NCBI RefSeq assembly: GCF_030272615.1 | Contig: NC_081414.1 | Location: 909,731,009 to 909,795,008, forward strand | DNA: 64,000 bases | Direction: 5' to 3' | DNA from: Cryptomeria japonica | Lineage: Eukaryota; Streptophyta; Pinopsida; Cupressales; Cupressaceae | The notes under the pieces: model-generated | The model's database searches: none | Seen by the model: the letters and a program-made list of their open reading frames with translations, nothing else | What the model was told of the DNA's origin: nothing | Part shown: positions 11,302 to 23,738 of the stretch, in pieces | Position numbering within the stretch: position 1 is the stretch's first letter | How the letters are laid out: each line of letters begins with the position of its first letter | Position numbers and translations under genes: made by a program

Positions 11302-12851
11302 TGTTGAACACACCACAAGATTAAGATGAGGGGTGAATCATTCTTGGCCTCAAAATACTTTACTTCTAATTTATAAAACTTAAAACCACAATTAAATTAT
11401 TACTATAATTATGAAACATGAAAACACAAAGCACAACAAACATATGAACACTAGGTTTATGTGGAAAACCTTAAACACGATAAAACCATGGTGAGAACCA
11501 CACTCTCAGTATGAATAATTGATTATAATGTTTAGGCTCAAGGTCAAGGAGCTTACTGCCCTTGAAGGACTTGCAAGACTAAAGCACACAACCTTAGGGA
11601 AAGATACAAAGGGATGCACAAATTGCCAAAAGGAACATACCTTCTTTTAGTAGGTATAGAGGATCAATGAACTAAATTGAACAAAATCTCATGATCATGA
11701 AATTGTCCTTAGACCATTGTGTCAATTGACCAATATCATGGAAAATACATCTGAGCTCAAACACTATCTCAAAGCTCTTCACAAACTATATTTTGCACTT
11801 CTACTATACCAAATCTACTTGCACATCATTCATATCCACTACACATCAATTCACATAAATCCCATACTCAACTCATATATCCACACTCCTATACATGTAA
11901 GATAATTCATTGAAACCCTAGTTGAGGGTCAACCACAGACCAAATAAATAATATCATATAAGTTCAGCCACCCATACTGATAACATCCATTGTGGTGCAC
12001 TCCAGAAGATAGAGGGGACACAAAAAAATCACAACACATCCTTTCCAAATGATTCTAACAAACTACACATGCTAACACATCCTCCAAAGTTGGCATCAAA
12101 TGAAACATGTAGATAAACAATGTAGCATGCCAACTAGTCAGCCCAAAAGCATCCTCCAATGTACAAAACCCAATGCACATTTACACACACCATGGTAGAG
12201 ACACGTATCAATATTGAAACTCGACCACCAAATAATATCCGAACAAAAAAGACATGATCCAAATAGGATACACTACCATGGTCAGCTAGAAGTCAAACCA
12301 ACTGATAGCACAAAACTTGGAACACCATAACTACACTTTCCAATCAAACCATCACTAAAAAACTAAACTAGAACACTACACAAACAAAATGAACATTCCT
12401 CCAAGCCACAAAACTAAAAGCCGCATATCAGGGAACCACCAAGCATTCTTTAGACCAATTCTAATCGACACCTCACTCTCAGAAACAACAACAACTAACT
12501 CTACTATCTGTGCAATAGAGGACCTATAAATTTGTTAGCAGAACATGCACATATCATAAACATCATATCCAAAACCACACTCCATAAACTTCAAATATGG
12601 AAGGAATGCAAAGCATTCTCCCACAAAGACATTAAAAACTCTTTCTTGCATAAATATTGTTTCTTGCATATTGAAATTTCTACTACACCGACCTTTCAAA
12701 AACACCTCATACTTAATCAATATCTACCAAACTACTCTACAACATGAAAACATTTATTTTTTGGTCATCTACAACATATAGTGACATCAATGACAATACT
12801 AGACAAGTTGACATGAATGACAACGCAACACAATAACTCAAATTTCCAACA
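11302..12851 (-). repeat. Copia-A LTR (5' LTR, minus strand)
   Basis: On the minus strand it runs from TGTTGGAAATTTGAG (12851 downward) to GTGTTCAACA (11302), immediately before the PBS. Near its end it has the copia-typical stretch around a CATGGTTTT motif and GTGGAAAACC. About 1550 bp; the second LTR is not in the window. Confidence 0.62.
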
Positions 12852-12875
12852 CAATCTTTTCTTTGTCTTTGGTTC

Positions 12876-13290
12876 TTTTTCTATTGGCTCCTTCATTATT
12901 TGTGATTTAAAATTGAGAAAAAAAAATACTCTTTACTTCCTCAAATGTGACTAAGCCTTTCTTCATGAGACATTAAAGATCCAACTAAGTGATAAAACTC
13001 AAGAGAAATCAAATCTTTACTTTTTTTAATGCATATTGTGACATGATCCACCTTGGTTTAGACATCTAAACATTGTTCTAATCACAACTTATTTGTCCAC
13101 AAGTTCTCTAAGGATAGTCGTCTTATTAATCATATCCTTTAGTCTTACAAATTAATCTTTTTTGCAATTTTAACTTCTTTGATTCTCTTTATTGCCTACA
13201 ACTTGATATGTTTGACTTGACCACTATCTTGGTAAGTTTCATGTAGAGTCTTTTGGGCATCTTTGGTTGCCTTTGTACATATAATTCTTG
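12876..13290 (-). pseudogene. Second copia gag relic
   Basis: Minus-strand pieces read AQKTLHETYQDSGQVKHIKL and, further on, LKKSKDLISLEFYHLVGSLM followed by SHEERL. These match the copia gag order W-x-L-x3-Y-E-G-x4-K and the later L-x2-L-x-G-S-L-x2-H-E block. Stops and frameshifts abound. It lies upstream of the Copia-A LTR, so it may be the older host into which Copia-A inserted. Confidence 0.55.
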
Positions 13291-14092
13291 GAAAGAGACT
13301 CTTATCTAGAATTATGTGAATATTAAATAAGACTACATTTTTTTATTATTTAAATACAAAAGTATTCAATTAACTGACTTTTCATAATCTATTTCTACAA
13401 TTTTACATAGATCTTTTTATATAGAAGAATCATTCTCTTGATGCTCCAATATTCATTAAATTTTTAAATAAAATAAAAATTAATGTTTCACTTGATTCAT
13501 TGTTAGAAAAATCACAACCACAAAATTTATGACCCAAATGAACAACATACTGTAATAGCAAATGAAAGTTTTGCAACATGTCATATACCTTGCACTAATA
13601 AAATAATTATAACAGAAAAAATAACATTTACTATAATAAACAACTTACAGCTATAAGTAAGAAAATACCACACTGCATTTTCTGAATAATACTTGCATAC
13701 AATTTTAAATTTTAAATGCCTTTTTCTTGTGGAAGAAAAAGTACAAGCTGTGTTTCTTTTATTCAATTATAGAATTCACAATCTAAAATAACATTCGTAA
13801 CATTAATGTTATCAGTTTTTTACAATTCATAAACATATTATTTAATTTCGTATGAATGTTATCAGATTTTAACAATTTATAAAAATATTATATAATTTCG
13901 TTTGAATTTGATTGCCTAATATTTTTAACATCAACATTTAAATCTGTAATTCATCATAAGATAATTAGAGAATAGCAGAATGAAAATATAATATTGTAAA
14001 TTGAAAACATAAGGCAATAGTTTTTTTCATATAGAATATGGGAAATGTCTCCTTTATGGCAAAAGTAGTTTCAGAACTGAAAATAAATTCAT
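13291..14092. other. AT-rich spacer 3' of the SDR gene
   Basis: No gene seen. It contains one imperfect 50-bp tandem duplication (13808-13857 and 13858-13907, unit beginning GTTATCAG). No clear polyadenylation signal was identified for the SDR gene. Confidence 0.5.
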
Positions 14093-17000
14093 TCAGAAGC
14101 CACCGATCTCCTTTTCAATATAGAAGTTACCAGAAGGCCCACCAGGAGGAGACAAGGCTAATTTGACTACACTTTCAGCACCTTCACTTGGTGATAGGTC
14201 TCCTGTACCACCTGTCATTCCAGTTTTAACGTATCCAGGATGAACACAATTTACAGTCACCTTATCAGAAAGCTCACGGGCTAAGAGACGTGTGTATGTG
14301 TTGATACAAATCTTTGACATTTTGTATCCAGAAAACGGAACTGGCCATCCTTTCTCTTCCAAGTTTTTGTTTTGCTTGACATCTTCTAAAAACTGACTTA
14401 CCATGGAATCCAGAAATTCCTCACTAACTTTATCAATGTCAGAAAGTTGTTTTTGTAGCTCTGGGTTTGGCATCATCTGTGAAGGCATATATATAATGAA
14501 ATCATACTTTATTTGATTGAAATCTTAATCTTGAGAAGGGTAAATGAAATCAAATTACCTTGACAAGCCCATATACAGAGGTGACATTAACAATTCGTGG
14601 CCGGCCAAACGTTTCCCTTAGTAATGGTTGCAAGCCTTTCACAACTCTCTTTGTGCCATAGTAATTTATATCAATGCATGTTCTTGCACTTTCATAATCA
14701 TACACACAAGTTTCATTTGACCCTTCAGATGACTGCAATAGGGAGAGAACATTGAACAATTTCAGTGAAAAAAGAACTTAGATGTAATTTAAATAGTAAG
14801 AACAGTTTGTTGGATTCCTTCACCACACAGCTCACTAATAATATGTCAACTTCCTTTTATTAAAAGACTCAGATATATAATTTGCAAAATAAAGAGAACA
14901 TAAATTTTGTTATTAGAAAGAAATAATTTAAATATGTTGGTTCAAATATTTGAAATATGTTCGTGGCATTTCGATGTCTTCAAAATTTGACTAGGTATCA
15001 ACGAGGAAGTATAGACTTGTCTCTATTTTTAGTTAGTGATGAAGGCAAAATAAAATCAAACCTCAAAACCGTGTAAATAAAAGATCAGAGTCCATGCATT
15101 TCCATTTTAGGAAGTAATTGCGTAAAACAATTTCGTCCTCAAAAAGAAGCAATTGGTTACAAAATGATGGTTCCATAAAAATACTTAAAAAGGATTTAAA
15201 CTACAAGATATAACTTTAATATGGAGAGTCTTTGTTGTCAAGGTAACCCTAACTTCCATCAATTTTTTTTTTTTTATCATCAATAGATTCCAATCTAATG
15301 ATAACATTTTATTCATTCTCCCATGACACATGAGCAAGAACAATTGTATCTTGAATATTGTCAATTTGTTTGTTCATGAAATTTGTCTCACTTTTGAAGA
15401 ACTTTGTATTGCCTCAAGATGAAGTATTTGAAATTGAGAAACAAAGAGCACAAGACTCCAATACAACATGTTAACCATTCATCTTCAACAATTAGGTAGA
15501 GATCAATAAACTTGGGAAAGATCTAGAGGAGATGAGAAAAGGAATGAGATACTTGGTAGAGAAGAGAGAGAGGAGAGATATAGATAGATGTAGAGTAAGT
15601 GAAAGGGAGAGAGATGGATTGAAAAGGAAATAGAAGGAGTGGGGAGAGAGCAAGATATAGCTAAAAAAACAGAAAGAGGGGGGGAGTGGTATGGAGAGAC
15701 ATGTTCTCTTAGGTCCACTTGGATAAGGGTGTCATAGGATCAAAGAGAAAAAGGTAGCCTTCTATGATAATTTATGGAAATTTGTTATTCTCCTTAGTAC
15801 ATAAAATCTAATTGTGTCATTATTTACTACTTTTTAAATGTTTCAATTCTTTTGGGATAAAAAAAAAATGAAAAAAAGAGACTTTGTTTGCAAATGTTGT
15901 GAGCATTTAAAGTTTTAAAAATGAAGGATGAAACTCACATGATTATTATTATTATTTGGTGTATAATCTAGTAAAATTACCTCATCCATTTTGCAAACCT
16001 CTAAATCACCTTTCCAATGCTTATAAAAAATTTTTAAAAAATGATAAGAAACACATAAGTTATGCCCATTTTACTAAAGCATGTTTTTTAGGCTAAACAA
16101 AATCAATATCCAATTTCATTTTTTTTCCCAAAATAGATATCCATTTTGGAAAGTATAATATAATGATTATGACTTTAAGAAATTGATACATGTTAATAAT
16201 GGATATCCATTTTGGTTTAGCATTACCAAATTCAAATCAAATTTTGTTTGGTATCCTGCACTCACCCAATTCCTAAATAATTTTTGTTTAGCTTCTAGTT
16301 CATTAGTTTAATGACAAGAAAACCAATATTATATAATCCTTTTGCAAACATACTTGATTGAATACTTTGGTTGGAAATGGATTGATCATGGAAAGGTTTT
16401 CAAGTACGCAACCATTCATTTTGCCTTTTAGGATTCATTCTCAATATTATGGCAAGTTGTTATTAACCAAGTAGAAATATGTGATCTTATTAGGTTAATA
16501 TGTTAAATTATCCTAGATGAAAATTCCAAGTTTCTTAAAAGAAACTAACTACTACTTATATTTATATACTTTATGTTGGGTACCTTCCAAAGTTTCTTAT
16601 CTAATGTGAGAAAATTCCTACGAGATTTCTTATGGGATTCATCATAACAATGAGATGAAATTAAAAGAATTGCCTAGGAATTGTGTTTCCTTGTGATTTT
16701 GGAGGTCTTGGTCTCACTAACATACAACAAGTTCCAAAATTACACGCTAAATAGATAATTGAAGCCCAATATGATATTTAAGCTTGATTTTTTTTGTTTT
16801 TCTTTATATCTCCACTAGAATGCCTCATGGGTGTAAGTCCTCAAAAGACCTAGTTACCATTTAATTCTCATCATGAAGGAGTCTATTAAAATCTAAGGTT
16901 TATACAAAAGATATGAAAAGCTTGGAAATTATCAAGCAATGGGTTATTTGCAATGAAAAGGGTTGTGATTCCAACTCAAAGGTTCTTGTTATTTTTTATT

Positions 17001-19226
17001 TAATTTTTTTCAATAGAATGTTATTATCCTTATAGTTCTATCCATTAATCACCACAAATCATCTTCCTTGACCAAAAATCATAATGAAATATAGTCTCAA
17101 CCATCAATATTTTATTTTTTTTAGACTAGTATTGACTTTATTCTTATCAAGATGCTTTTATTAAATTTGGATAAAGAGTTTCAAGCCATGTGAAATGATT
17201 GGAAATGTTAACTTGATATACATAATTTTGTAATTACAAGCCTTCTAAAGGTGGTCCACCACAGTTGCATATGATGCAAGATCATAATGATAAATGATAT
17301 ATTCAATCTTTTGTTTGACCATGGTAGCATAAATTCTAGACTATTTGGTTAAAGTTTATTAAGCTAAAGCTTGCTTATTTTTGTTGGTATTTTATATTGT
17401 CTCTTCCTATTGGTTCCAAATTTATTAATATGAGAATTTAAATGCTCATTGTCATTTTTGTGTGCATCAAGAAACTATTAAGCACACCTTCTAATTTTGT
17501 TCTAGAGCCCAAGCAACATGAAATTAGATGCATGATTTTTCAAGCCTTTTAGATTTTGACGCATGATACTTCTAGGGGATTAACCCACAATTCTAGCTAA
17601 GTTTATCCAAATATGATAGGCTTTCAAAGTGGAAATCTTATTTCACATTTTAAATGAGATAAATTCAACTCTTTTCTCTAAATGTGTTGTTTGCAACAAT
17701 CCGTCCATTTATTCTAAGTCTATGATTTATTCAAACGTCACGTGTTAATACAGATACATGTAAACTATCCTATTAATCAATGGAATGCAAGATAACATAA
17801 GAGTCTCATTTTCATTTATCTCAATTTTTTTGTATTCATGAAAAATGGGATAGTACCAAATGCAAATTGAAAAGTAGCATGCAATAACTTAAGTGTTTTT
17901 TCACATAACTTTCTAATTACAAGCCTTTTAAAGGGCGGTCCCACCACTCTTACATATGATACAAAAACTTAATGATAAATGGACACTTCAATTATCAATC
18001 TTCCATTAGATCATAGTAGCACAAATTCTAGACTATTTAGCAAAAAAATATTAAGCTAAAGCTTGTATATTTTGCTTGGTGCAATTAATATTGACTCTTC
18101 TTATTGGTTCCAAATTGATTGATTTGGGATCGTCCTTTTTTTGGGCATCAATAAACTATTAAGCACATCTTTCTATTTTATTCTAGAGCCCAAGCAACAA
18201 AAAATTAGAGTCTTTTTTGTGGGCATCAAGAAACTATTAAGCACGTCTTTCTATTTTATCCTAGAGCCCAAACAACATGAAATTAGATTCATGATTTTTC
18301 AAAGCTTTTAATTTTGACACCTTTTATTCCTTCTAAAAAATTAACCCATAATTCTAACTAATTTTATCCAAATATGATAGGTTTCAATATAAAGAATGTA
18401 TATCACATTTAAAAAGAGAAAAATTCTAACTCTCTTTTCTAAATGTGTTCTTAGCAACAATTTGTCCATTTATTCTAAATCTAGATGATATATTCTAATA
18501 TGTACATACGTATACATCTAAATTATCCCATTAATCAATAGAATCCAAGATAACAGAAAGGTCCTATCCATCATTTATCAATTTTTTTCTTCCCTATCCA
18601 TAATACCACATTCTCGTACTATGCAAATTGGAAAACAGCATGCGATAAGTTTAAAGTAGATTTTCACTGTACACCCAACTTACCAGTAATAGTTGGCGCA
18701 AATCCACCCCAGTTTTGTTCATCACTTCCCAGTTCATGTCTTGCCCCGAAACTGCTGCATTATTTATCTGTTCAAAACCAGAAAAGCACATCCTGTAAAA
18801 TCAAACAAATACCCTTCAACGGAGCAACACAAGATAAAACACAAACTCAAAGACTTATACCAAAATATCAAATCCCCCAAAGATGGTTTTCAACCATTTG
18901 GCCAGATCTGAAACACTTTGGGAGCTCTGCACATCTAATATGTGAAAACGAACATTATCAAGTCCTGCTTCACCCACTTCTTTCATGGCAGCCAACCCAT
19001 TCTTCTCATTGCGACACGTAAGCACAACAGTCATGCCCTTACGCGCCAGCTGGCGAACAATCTCTAAGCCTATTCCCCTGTTGGCTCCTGTAACTACTGC
19101 CACTGTTTCCCCACTCCACCATTTCTGATCCTGTCAAAACCAACATACTATTTTTGTTAGACTTTCAAACCTAAAGCATTGCATTTCCAAGTCTGTATGG
19201 AAATTTTTTGGAAATTTTCTTACCAT
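14093..19226 (-). CDS. Short-chain dehydrogenase/reductase, carbonyl reductase type
   Basis: This is an NADPH-dependent oxidoreductase of the plant carbonyl/(neo)menthol/salutaridine reductase SDR group; the substrate cannot be told. Five exons join in phase 0 with GT-AG introns: 19224-19226 (ATG only), 18861-19130, 18684-18767, 14559-14732 and 14093-14476. This gives 304 aa, the family size. Visible motifs are the cofactor site TGANRGIG (residues about 15-22), R in TCRNEKNG (NADPH preference), LDV before the second fold unit, INNAA where NNAG is usual, NYYGTK, the catalytic-Ser region VNVTSVYG, and YKMSK (catalytic Tyr and Lys), followed by HPGYVKTGMTG. The last exon ends KEIGGF then TGA. 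Introns 1 and 2 are both 93 bp; intron 3 is 3951 bp. Exon 1 rests on splice-site logic only. Confidence 0.85.
15480..15710 (+). repeat. GA-rich low-complexity tract
   Basis: The plus strand is strongly purine-rich (runs such as AGAGAGAGGAGAG and AGAGGGGGGG) for over 200 bp inside intron 3. The apparent minus-strand ORF here is only a by-product of the skew. Confidence 0.7.
16600..18666 (+). mobile_element. L1-type LINE fossil (RT tail and zf-RVT region)
   Basis: Plus-strand fragments show RKFLRDFLWDSS and then DFGGLGLTN, the conserved end of plant LINE reverse transcriptases. About 700 bp later comes a zf-RVT-like module CHFCVHQETIKHTF, followed by FCSRAQAT. The module recurs twice more near 18140-18210 and 18215-18310 as HQ-TIKHIF and GHQETIKHVF. 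All frames carry stops and shifts, so it is long dead. It lies antisense inside intron 3 of the SDR gene. Confidence 0.6.
17221..18666 (+). repeat. Tandem duplication of the LINE 3' end
   Basis: Unit 1 (17221-17902) and unit 2 (17903-18666) align along their length: both start CATAA-TTT-TAATTACAAGCC and both end near CAATAA/CGATAA...TTTTTCAC. Unit 2 contains an extra smaller duplication (about 18150-18290). Unit 2 ends 17 bp before the exon 3 boundary. Confidence 0.7.
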
Positions 19227-19549
19227 TTTGAAGATTTTGTAGAAAGAGATTCAGCAATCTCTGTATATCAAGGCAAAAGCGTTCTGAGTCACGGATACAT
19301 GTTGCCCAATCTTCTATATGTGTTAGGTGGTTCGAGTATTAAATGTATACCAACTATGTCATGAAATCATGGTGAACTGAAATCACTTGTGAAGCAGTTA
19401 AAAACACACATACATTTCATTTTTCTACTGAACTTTTGTCGGCAAAGCTTTACTTTTTGTGATATACGATACTTCGACCACACCAGACTTTCCATTTTTG
19501 ACAGAATCCATGTGTTTTGTGATATCAAAGATTTTGCTGCCAGACAAAA

Positions 19550-19615
19550 AAGACGACGTATATACAGTAAAACCTAGCTTGACGGTTATTTATGGCTATT
19601 AAATATATTTAATTG
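19550..19615 (-). promoter_or_regulatory. Possible SDR promoter (TATA candidates)
   Basis: On the minus strand TATATA occurs at 19558-19563 and an AAATATATTTAA stretch at about 19596-19610, some 335 to 370 bp upstream of the inferred ATG at 19224-19226. The local AT-richness makes either match weak. Confidence 0.25.
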
Positions 19616-20064
19616 AGTAGGTGTATTGCAATAAAATGGAGTGACAGTAGGTTGTTTTCCTTCGTTAAGTTTCTTGATGCATTAATTTTCCTCTTTCTCT
19701 TTCGGTTGTCATAATACCTCTTTATTAAAATATTTAAGTTTGTTTTACATTTCCAATCACAATCAAAATTCGTATGGTGGCTGTTTCATATTCCTTTTTA
19801 ATAATTTTGGTCAACTACTTTCTATGAAATTGAATGAATGAAATGAATGGTTTTAATAATGTTCAAGAGACTAAACAGTCTATAAGATCATAATTTGTTT
19901 TTCGTACGATATTTTTAATTATAAAAAATTCAGAGCCACACATTGTCAGATATAAAACTTTTAATACCACATTCTAATTCGTATCCTACTATGATGATAA
20001 AGCAGTATTTCATGTATGCAAATATAGATATATATATATGAACTTTTAATGTCATGTCGAATTC

Positions 20065-20186
20065 TTATCTTATCTATGATGATAAAGTAATATTTTGTTT
20101 CTTGATATATTTGTTTGCAACAAATTTATCTTATTTATGATGATAAAGTAATATTTTGTTTCTTGATATATTTGTTTGCAACAAAT
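20065..20186 (+). repeat. 61-bp tandem duplication
   Basis: Two units (20065-20125 and 20126-20186), nearly identical, both containing ATGATGATAAAGTAATA and TTTGTTTGCAACAAAT. A more diverged relative of the core lies near 19988-20012. Confidence 0.75.
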
Positions 20187-20960
20187 GAATTGTTTAAAAT
20201 GCATCATAAACATATGTTACAATTTTTGTGAGTGTCTATTGTAAGATTTAATGGAGTGAAACATTATGCTCAAATTTAAAAGACAAACAATTTGATGCAG
20301 GAGTAGCTCTTATCAACAATGCACTCGCACGAGTCCAAGAGAAGGGATTTTATACAAAATTGGCAATAGCCCACCCACCACATGTTCCCAACTTTGACAT
20401 GGTCAAATTCAAACATTACATAAGACCACCTTAAGACCAAACCTAAGTAAAAAATGTGTACATCATCCCAATAAATAAAGATAGGTAATGTCATTCTCTC
20501 TTTAAAAAGTCTCTCGCCTTAACAATCCTTAAATCACCAAGAATAACACTTGAAATAACAAATTTAAAATAACATTGACAACATTGATCACCAAAAACTC
20601 ATATTCACAATTATATCAAGGGTACATTGCCTTGCAAGTCTTTGTATATACCCCACCTTCGCATATAAAAAATAATTATGTTATATAAATAAATTGTTTA
20701 TAAACATTATTAGTCCCTACAAGGACAAGAATACTAATCATCCAATCCATTCACTTATTTTATTAGTTTAGCCAATGAATATATAGAATTAATTATTTTG
20801 AACAACAATCTTATAGTCTATATTTAATTTTTAATTTTAAATAATTGTAAAAGTATCATTTATCTTTCTTTCTATAGATTCATGATAGGAATAGTCAATA
20901 CAAAAATAAATAAATAAATTGTCTTTTTTTTTCTAAATCACGTGACCTAACACATCTAAT

Positions 20961-21371
20961 TCGTTAAGTCAAATTCAACTCTATTAATGGCTCCAATGAC
21001 ATGAACACTATTATATACATCATAATAGTAATTTTCTATTATGTGGTGGCAAGGTAAATTTAATATGAAAATAAATTTTGGCTTTAATGTGTATTTTTGG
21101 ATTGATTGATTTTAGAAATACTCATTACAAAATTAAAATTGTGGGTCAATTTAAAAATAAATTTATAATGCATTAAATTTTTTGGTTAAGTTGTATACTC
21201 TATTAATGTTTTAAATGATAATGAATATTGTTATAGATATCATAATATTATGAAGTGGCAAAATAAATTAAATTTATCGGTTAAGTTGTCTGCTTGATCA
21301 ATGTTTTAAATGACAATGAATACTGTTATAGATATCGTAATATTATGAGGTGGCAAAATAAATTAATTTGA
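20961..21371 (+). repeat. Three-copy degenerate repeat of about 100 bp
   Basis: Copies at 20961-21062, 21181-21277 and 21278-21371 share GTTAAGT, TTAATG, AATGA-A-TGAA and a GTGGCAA-TAAATT end. The last two are adjacent and closer to each other. Confidence 0.6.
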
Positions 21372-21904
21372 AAGTTCTATTTACAATAAAACAATTTGCA
21401 ATTGTTTTTCTCATTTCAATCCATCAACCACTCTAAAATCTACACATAATTTTTTTATAAAATTTACTAATCATTATTAAATTGTCTTGTTAAATTTCAA
21501 GTGTATTAATGTCTTGAACAACATCGAGCACTTTTGTAAATATTATGATTTTGAAAAGACATATATAACTCAAAATCTATGCAAATCTATACATTAATAT
21601 TTTTCACAAAACAAATTCAGTTAACATTCATTTTATCATTCCTATGTGTTGGAGTAAATTAATATTTACTCATATTGTTTTTGATGAGTAAAGAAGCATT
21701 AACTAGGGCGTTGACCCTTAACATAGTCAAAGACTATCAATAGCACATAAATAGCATCAAAACATAAAAAAAACAAAGTTTGAACCGAGAGTTTAGCAAA
21801 GATATAAGAAACAGGGGCATATCTTGAGAGTCCAAAAAAAATGAACCCAACAACAACCAATAGACTAAGACGTAAGGCGCATTTTACGAACCCCAGTCAT
21901 ATCT

Positions 21905-22267
21905 ATGATTTTACCCCAATCCTTACAGAGGAACCTATATAGTTCCTTATTAGCCTATTTGTCAGCATCATCTTCAGCAGTTCTATCACAGAGGAGGTGG
22001 AGAGTTAGCGCAGAGTTGTGCATAACACGAATGCAGAATTTGTTGATACTAACAAACTGCATGTTCCTGGTATCCAACATGTTATTAATCTCTCTAATTT
22101 CTTGTTTCAGCTTCTAAATTTCCTCCTTCAGACCCAAGTTATTGAGGCAGTTCCTCATCTCATGGTCATCACAATTCAGGGTCTTCAACTCTTCCTCCCT
22201 GAGGTGATCCATGAGCTCTGTACCCTTGCCCTTCTACATTCTCTGATGTTCATTCTCCTTGGGAGAG
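21905..22267 (-). pseudogene. Element X, distal coiled-coil piece
   Basis: On the minus strand this reads ELMDHLREEELKTLN, then LKEEI-KLKQEIREINNMLD, a heptad-rich coiled coil with two stops. It ends exactly where Copia-2 begins. Beyond the other end of Copia-2 (29528) a charged minus-strand ORF (ORF X) begins, so both are probably parts of one older unit. A frameshift would be needed to join them. Confidence 0.4.
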
Positions 22268-22272
22268 GGACC

Positions 22273-23633
22273 AATTGGAAGTTTGGGGAGATAGTTGGGA
22301 GAATGTTGCAAATATGTGCTTAAGAGATACTTGAGAGATTTTTTGTCATTAATGTCAACATATTTCTTTGTATGTGACCGCAATACAATGATATTCAATG
22401 AGTTAGTTTGTTCAACATGTTGAAGATCAAAGTTTGCGGATTAAAGGGTTTTTAGATGGATGTCTATAGCTGATTCAGTTCAAGTCTCAAAGGTCCACAT
22501 AAAGGTTTGATTGAGTTATGAGTATCTCTATTGTGGTTGATTTTTTAGTTGTTTGGTGATGTCAGCGAGACAGTATTTTGATCTACATTACTCTACATTG
22601 TAATATCTTGTTCTACGGATTTGGTAGTATGTTTGAAACATTAGTGTGTGTCCTCAATTCAAGTGGTTCATGGTTTGGAGGTCCGCAAGTGATTTTTCAA
22701 GGTTGATAGTCATTGCAGTTAGTGTTCTTGAGGTTTGATATGAAGATACTAGTGATTCTAGTAATTTGTGTTGGTGCGGATGTTGCTATAGTAATTCACG
22801 ATACTTGTGGATGTTTCTAGATTATGTGCCTTTTATTTTGGTGGTCCACATCCATCGTTGAGCTCGCAATTTATGTTTCTCTTTAGTATGTTGGCACTCT
22901 TCATGTTCTTGGTCGACTAGATGATTGTAGTGTGTTGTGGATAATAAAGGCGTAATTTTTGGAGGTGTAGCGTGTTCGAGGCGATTGATTTGGGTCTGTG
23001 CTATGTCTTGACTAACATTTCTTGGTCTGCATATAGTATTGTATTATATTGAGTGTGATTATTATTTTTAATTATGTGATGAGTGTTGAGCCGACCTTGG
23101 ATGAATAGGTTGATGTCATGTATAAATAAATGTAATAACTTTGTATTTGAGGTGTGTGAAGAGTGGATGAGTGTGTGTGCACTGAATGTATACTTCTTTT
23201 GAAGACAGAGAAGAAGTGTGAAAATGGAATTTGTTATGTGCTTAACCGGAACTATAACCAGGCATTAAGGATGTTATTTCGTAGTTCATGATTTTTGGAA
23301 GTAATCCATGATTGTTTGTAAGGTAGTGAGCCTTCCCTAGGTTGCAACCCTTCTTATTTTGAGCAGTGATCTCTAGGCAGTGTGCCTGAATGCATGTGTG
23401 CATTCCCCATTGTAATACTTCTAACAAAGTATACCTATTTTGTGGGTTCATCCCCACCATGGTTTTTCCCTTAACTGGATTTCCAAGTCAAAAATCTTGG
23501 TGTTATGTGTGTTCATGTGTGTTGATGATTTATGTGTTTATGTTTAATTATCAAATCTGAGATTAAGCTTAAGTTGTGTAAGTTTTTGAGACAACTGATT
23601 CACCCGCCCTCTCAGTTATTTTCCCTATTTCAT
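22273..23633 (+). repeat. Copia-2 5' LTR
   Basis: It aligns with 28184-29478. It ends CCTATTTCATCA, followed by ATTGGTATCAAAG (a PBS-like sequence) and then two further similar sequences to about 23695. The exact end is uncertain because of this repetition. Confidence 0.7.
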
Positions 23634-23738
23634 CAATTGGTATCAAAGATATTTCATCAATTGGTAACAGAGTTATTTTATCAATTTGTATTAGAGCAAG
23701 TTCCTCCGAAGAAGCTTAATCGCTTGAGGTGATCTAGG

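Larger units (their letters stand above)
14733..18683 (-). other. Intron 3 of the SDR gene (3951 bp)
   Basis: It lies between exon 3 (donor ACTG/GTAAGT on the minus strand) and exon 4 (acceptor TTGCAG). It holds a purine-rich stretch at 15480-15710 and, from about 16600, a LINE fossil on the opposite strand. The part from 14760 to 16590 is AT-rich with no recognisable gene. Confidence 0.75.
19640..21650. other. AT-rich intergenic spacer
   Basis: No gene or clear element. It contains two small tandem duplications (listed separately). A short piece at 20296-20312 (GATGCAGGAGTAGCTCT) resembles an LTR edge but could not be extended. Confidence 0.45.

Noticed and set aside
15503-15718. 71-codon Ser/Leu-rich minus-strand ORF
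   Set aside because: Produced by the GA-rich tract in intron 3; low complexity without a domain.
22018-22323. 101-codon plus-strand ORF next to Copia-2
   Set aside because: It crosses the Copia-2 LTR border and is the complement of the coiled-coil frame of Element X.
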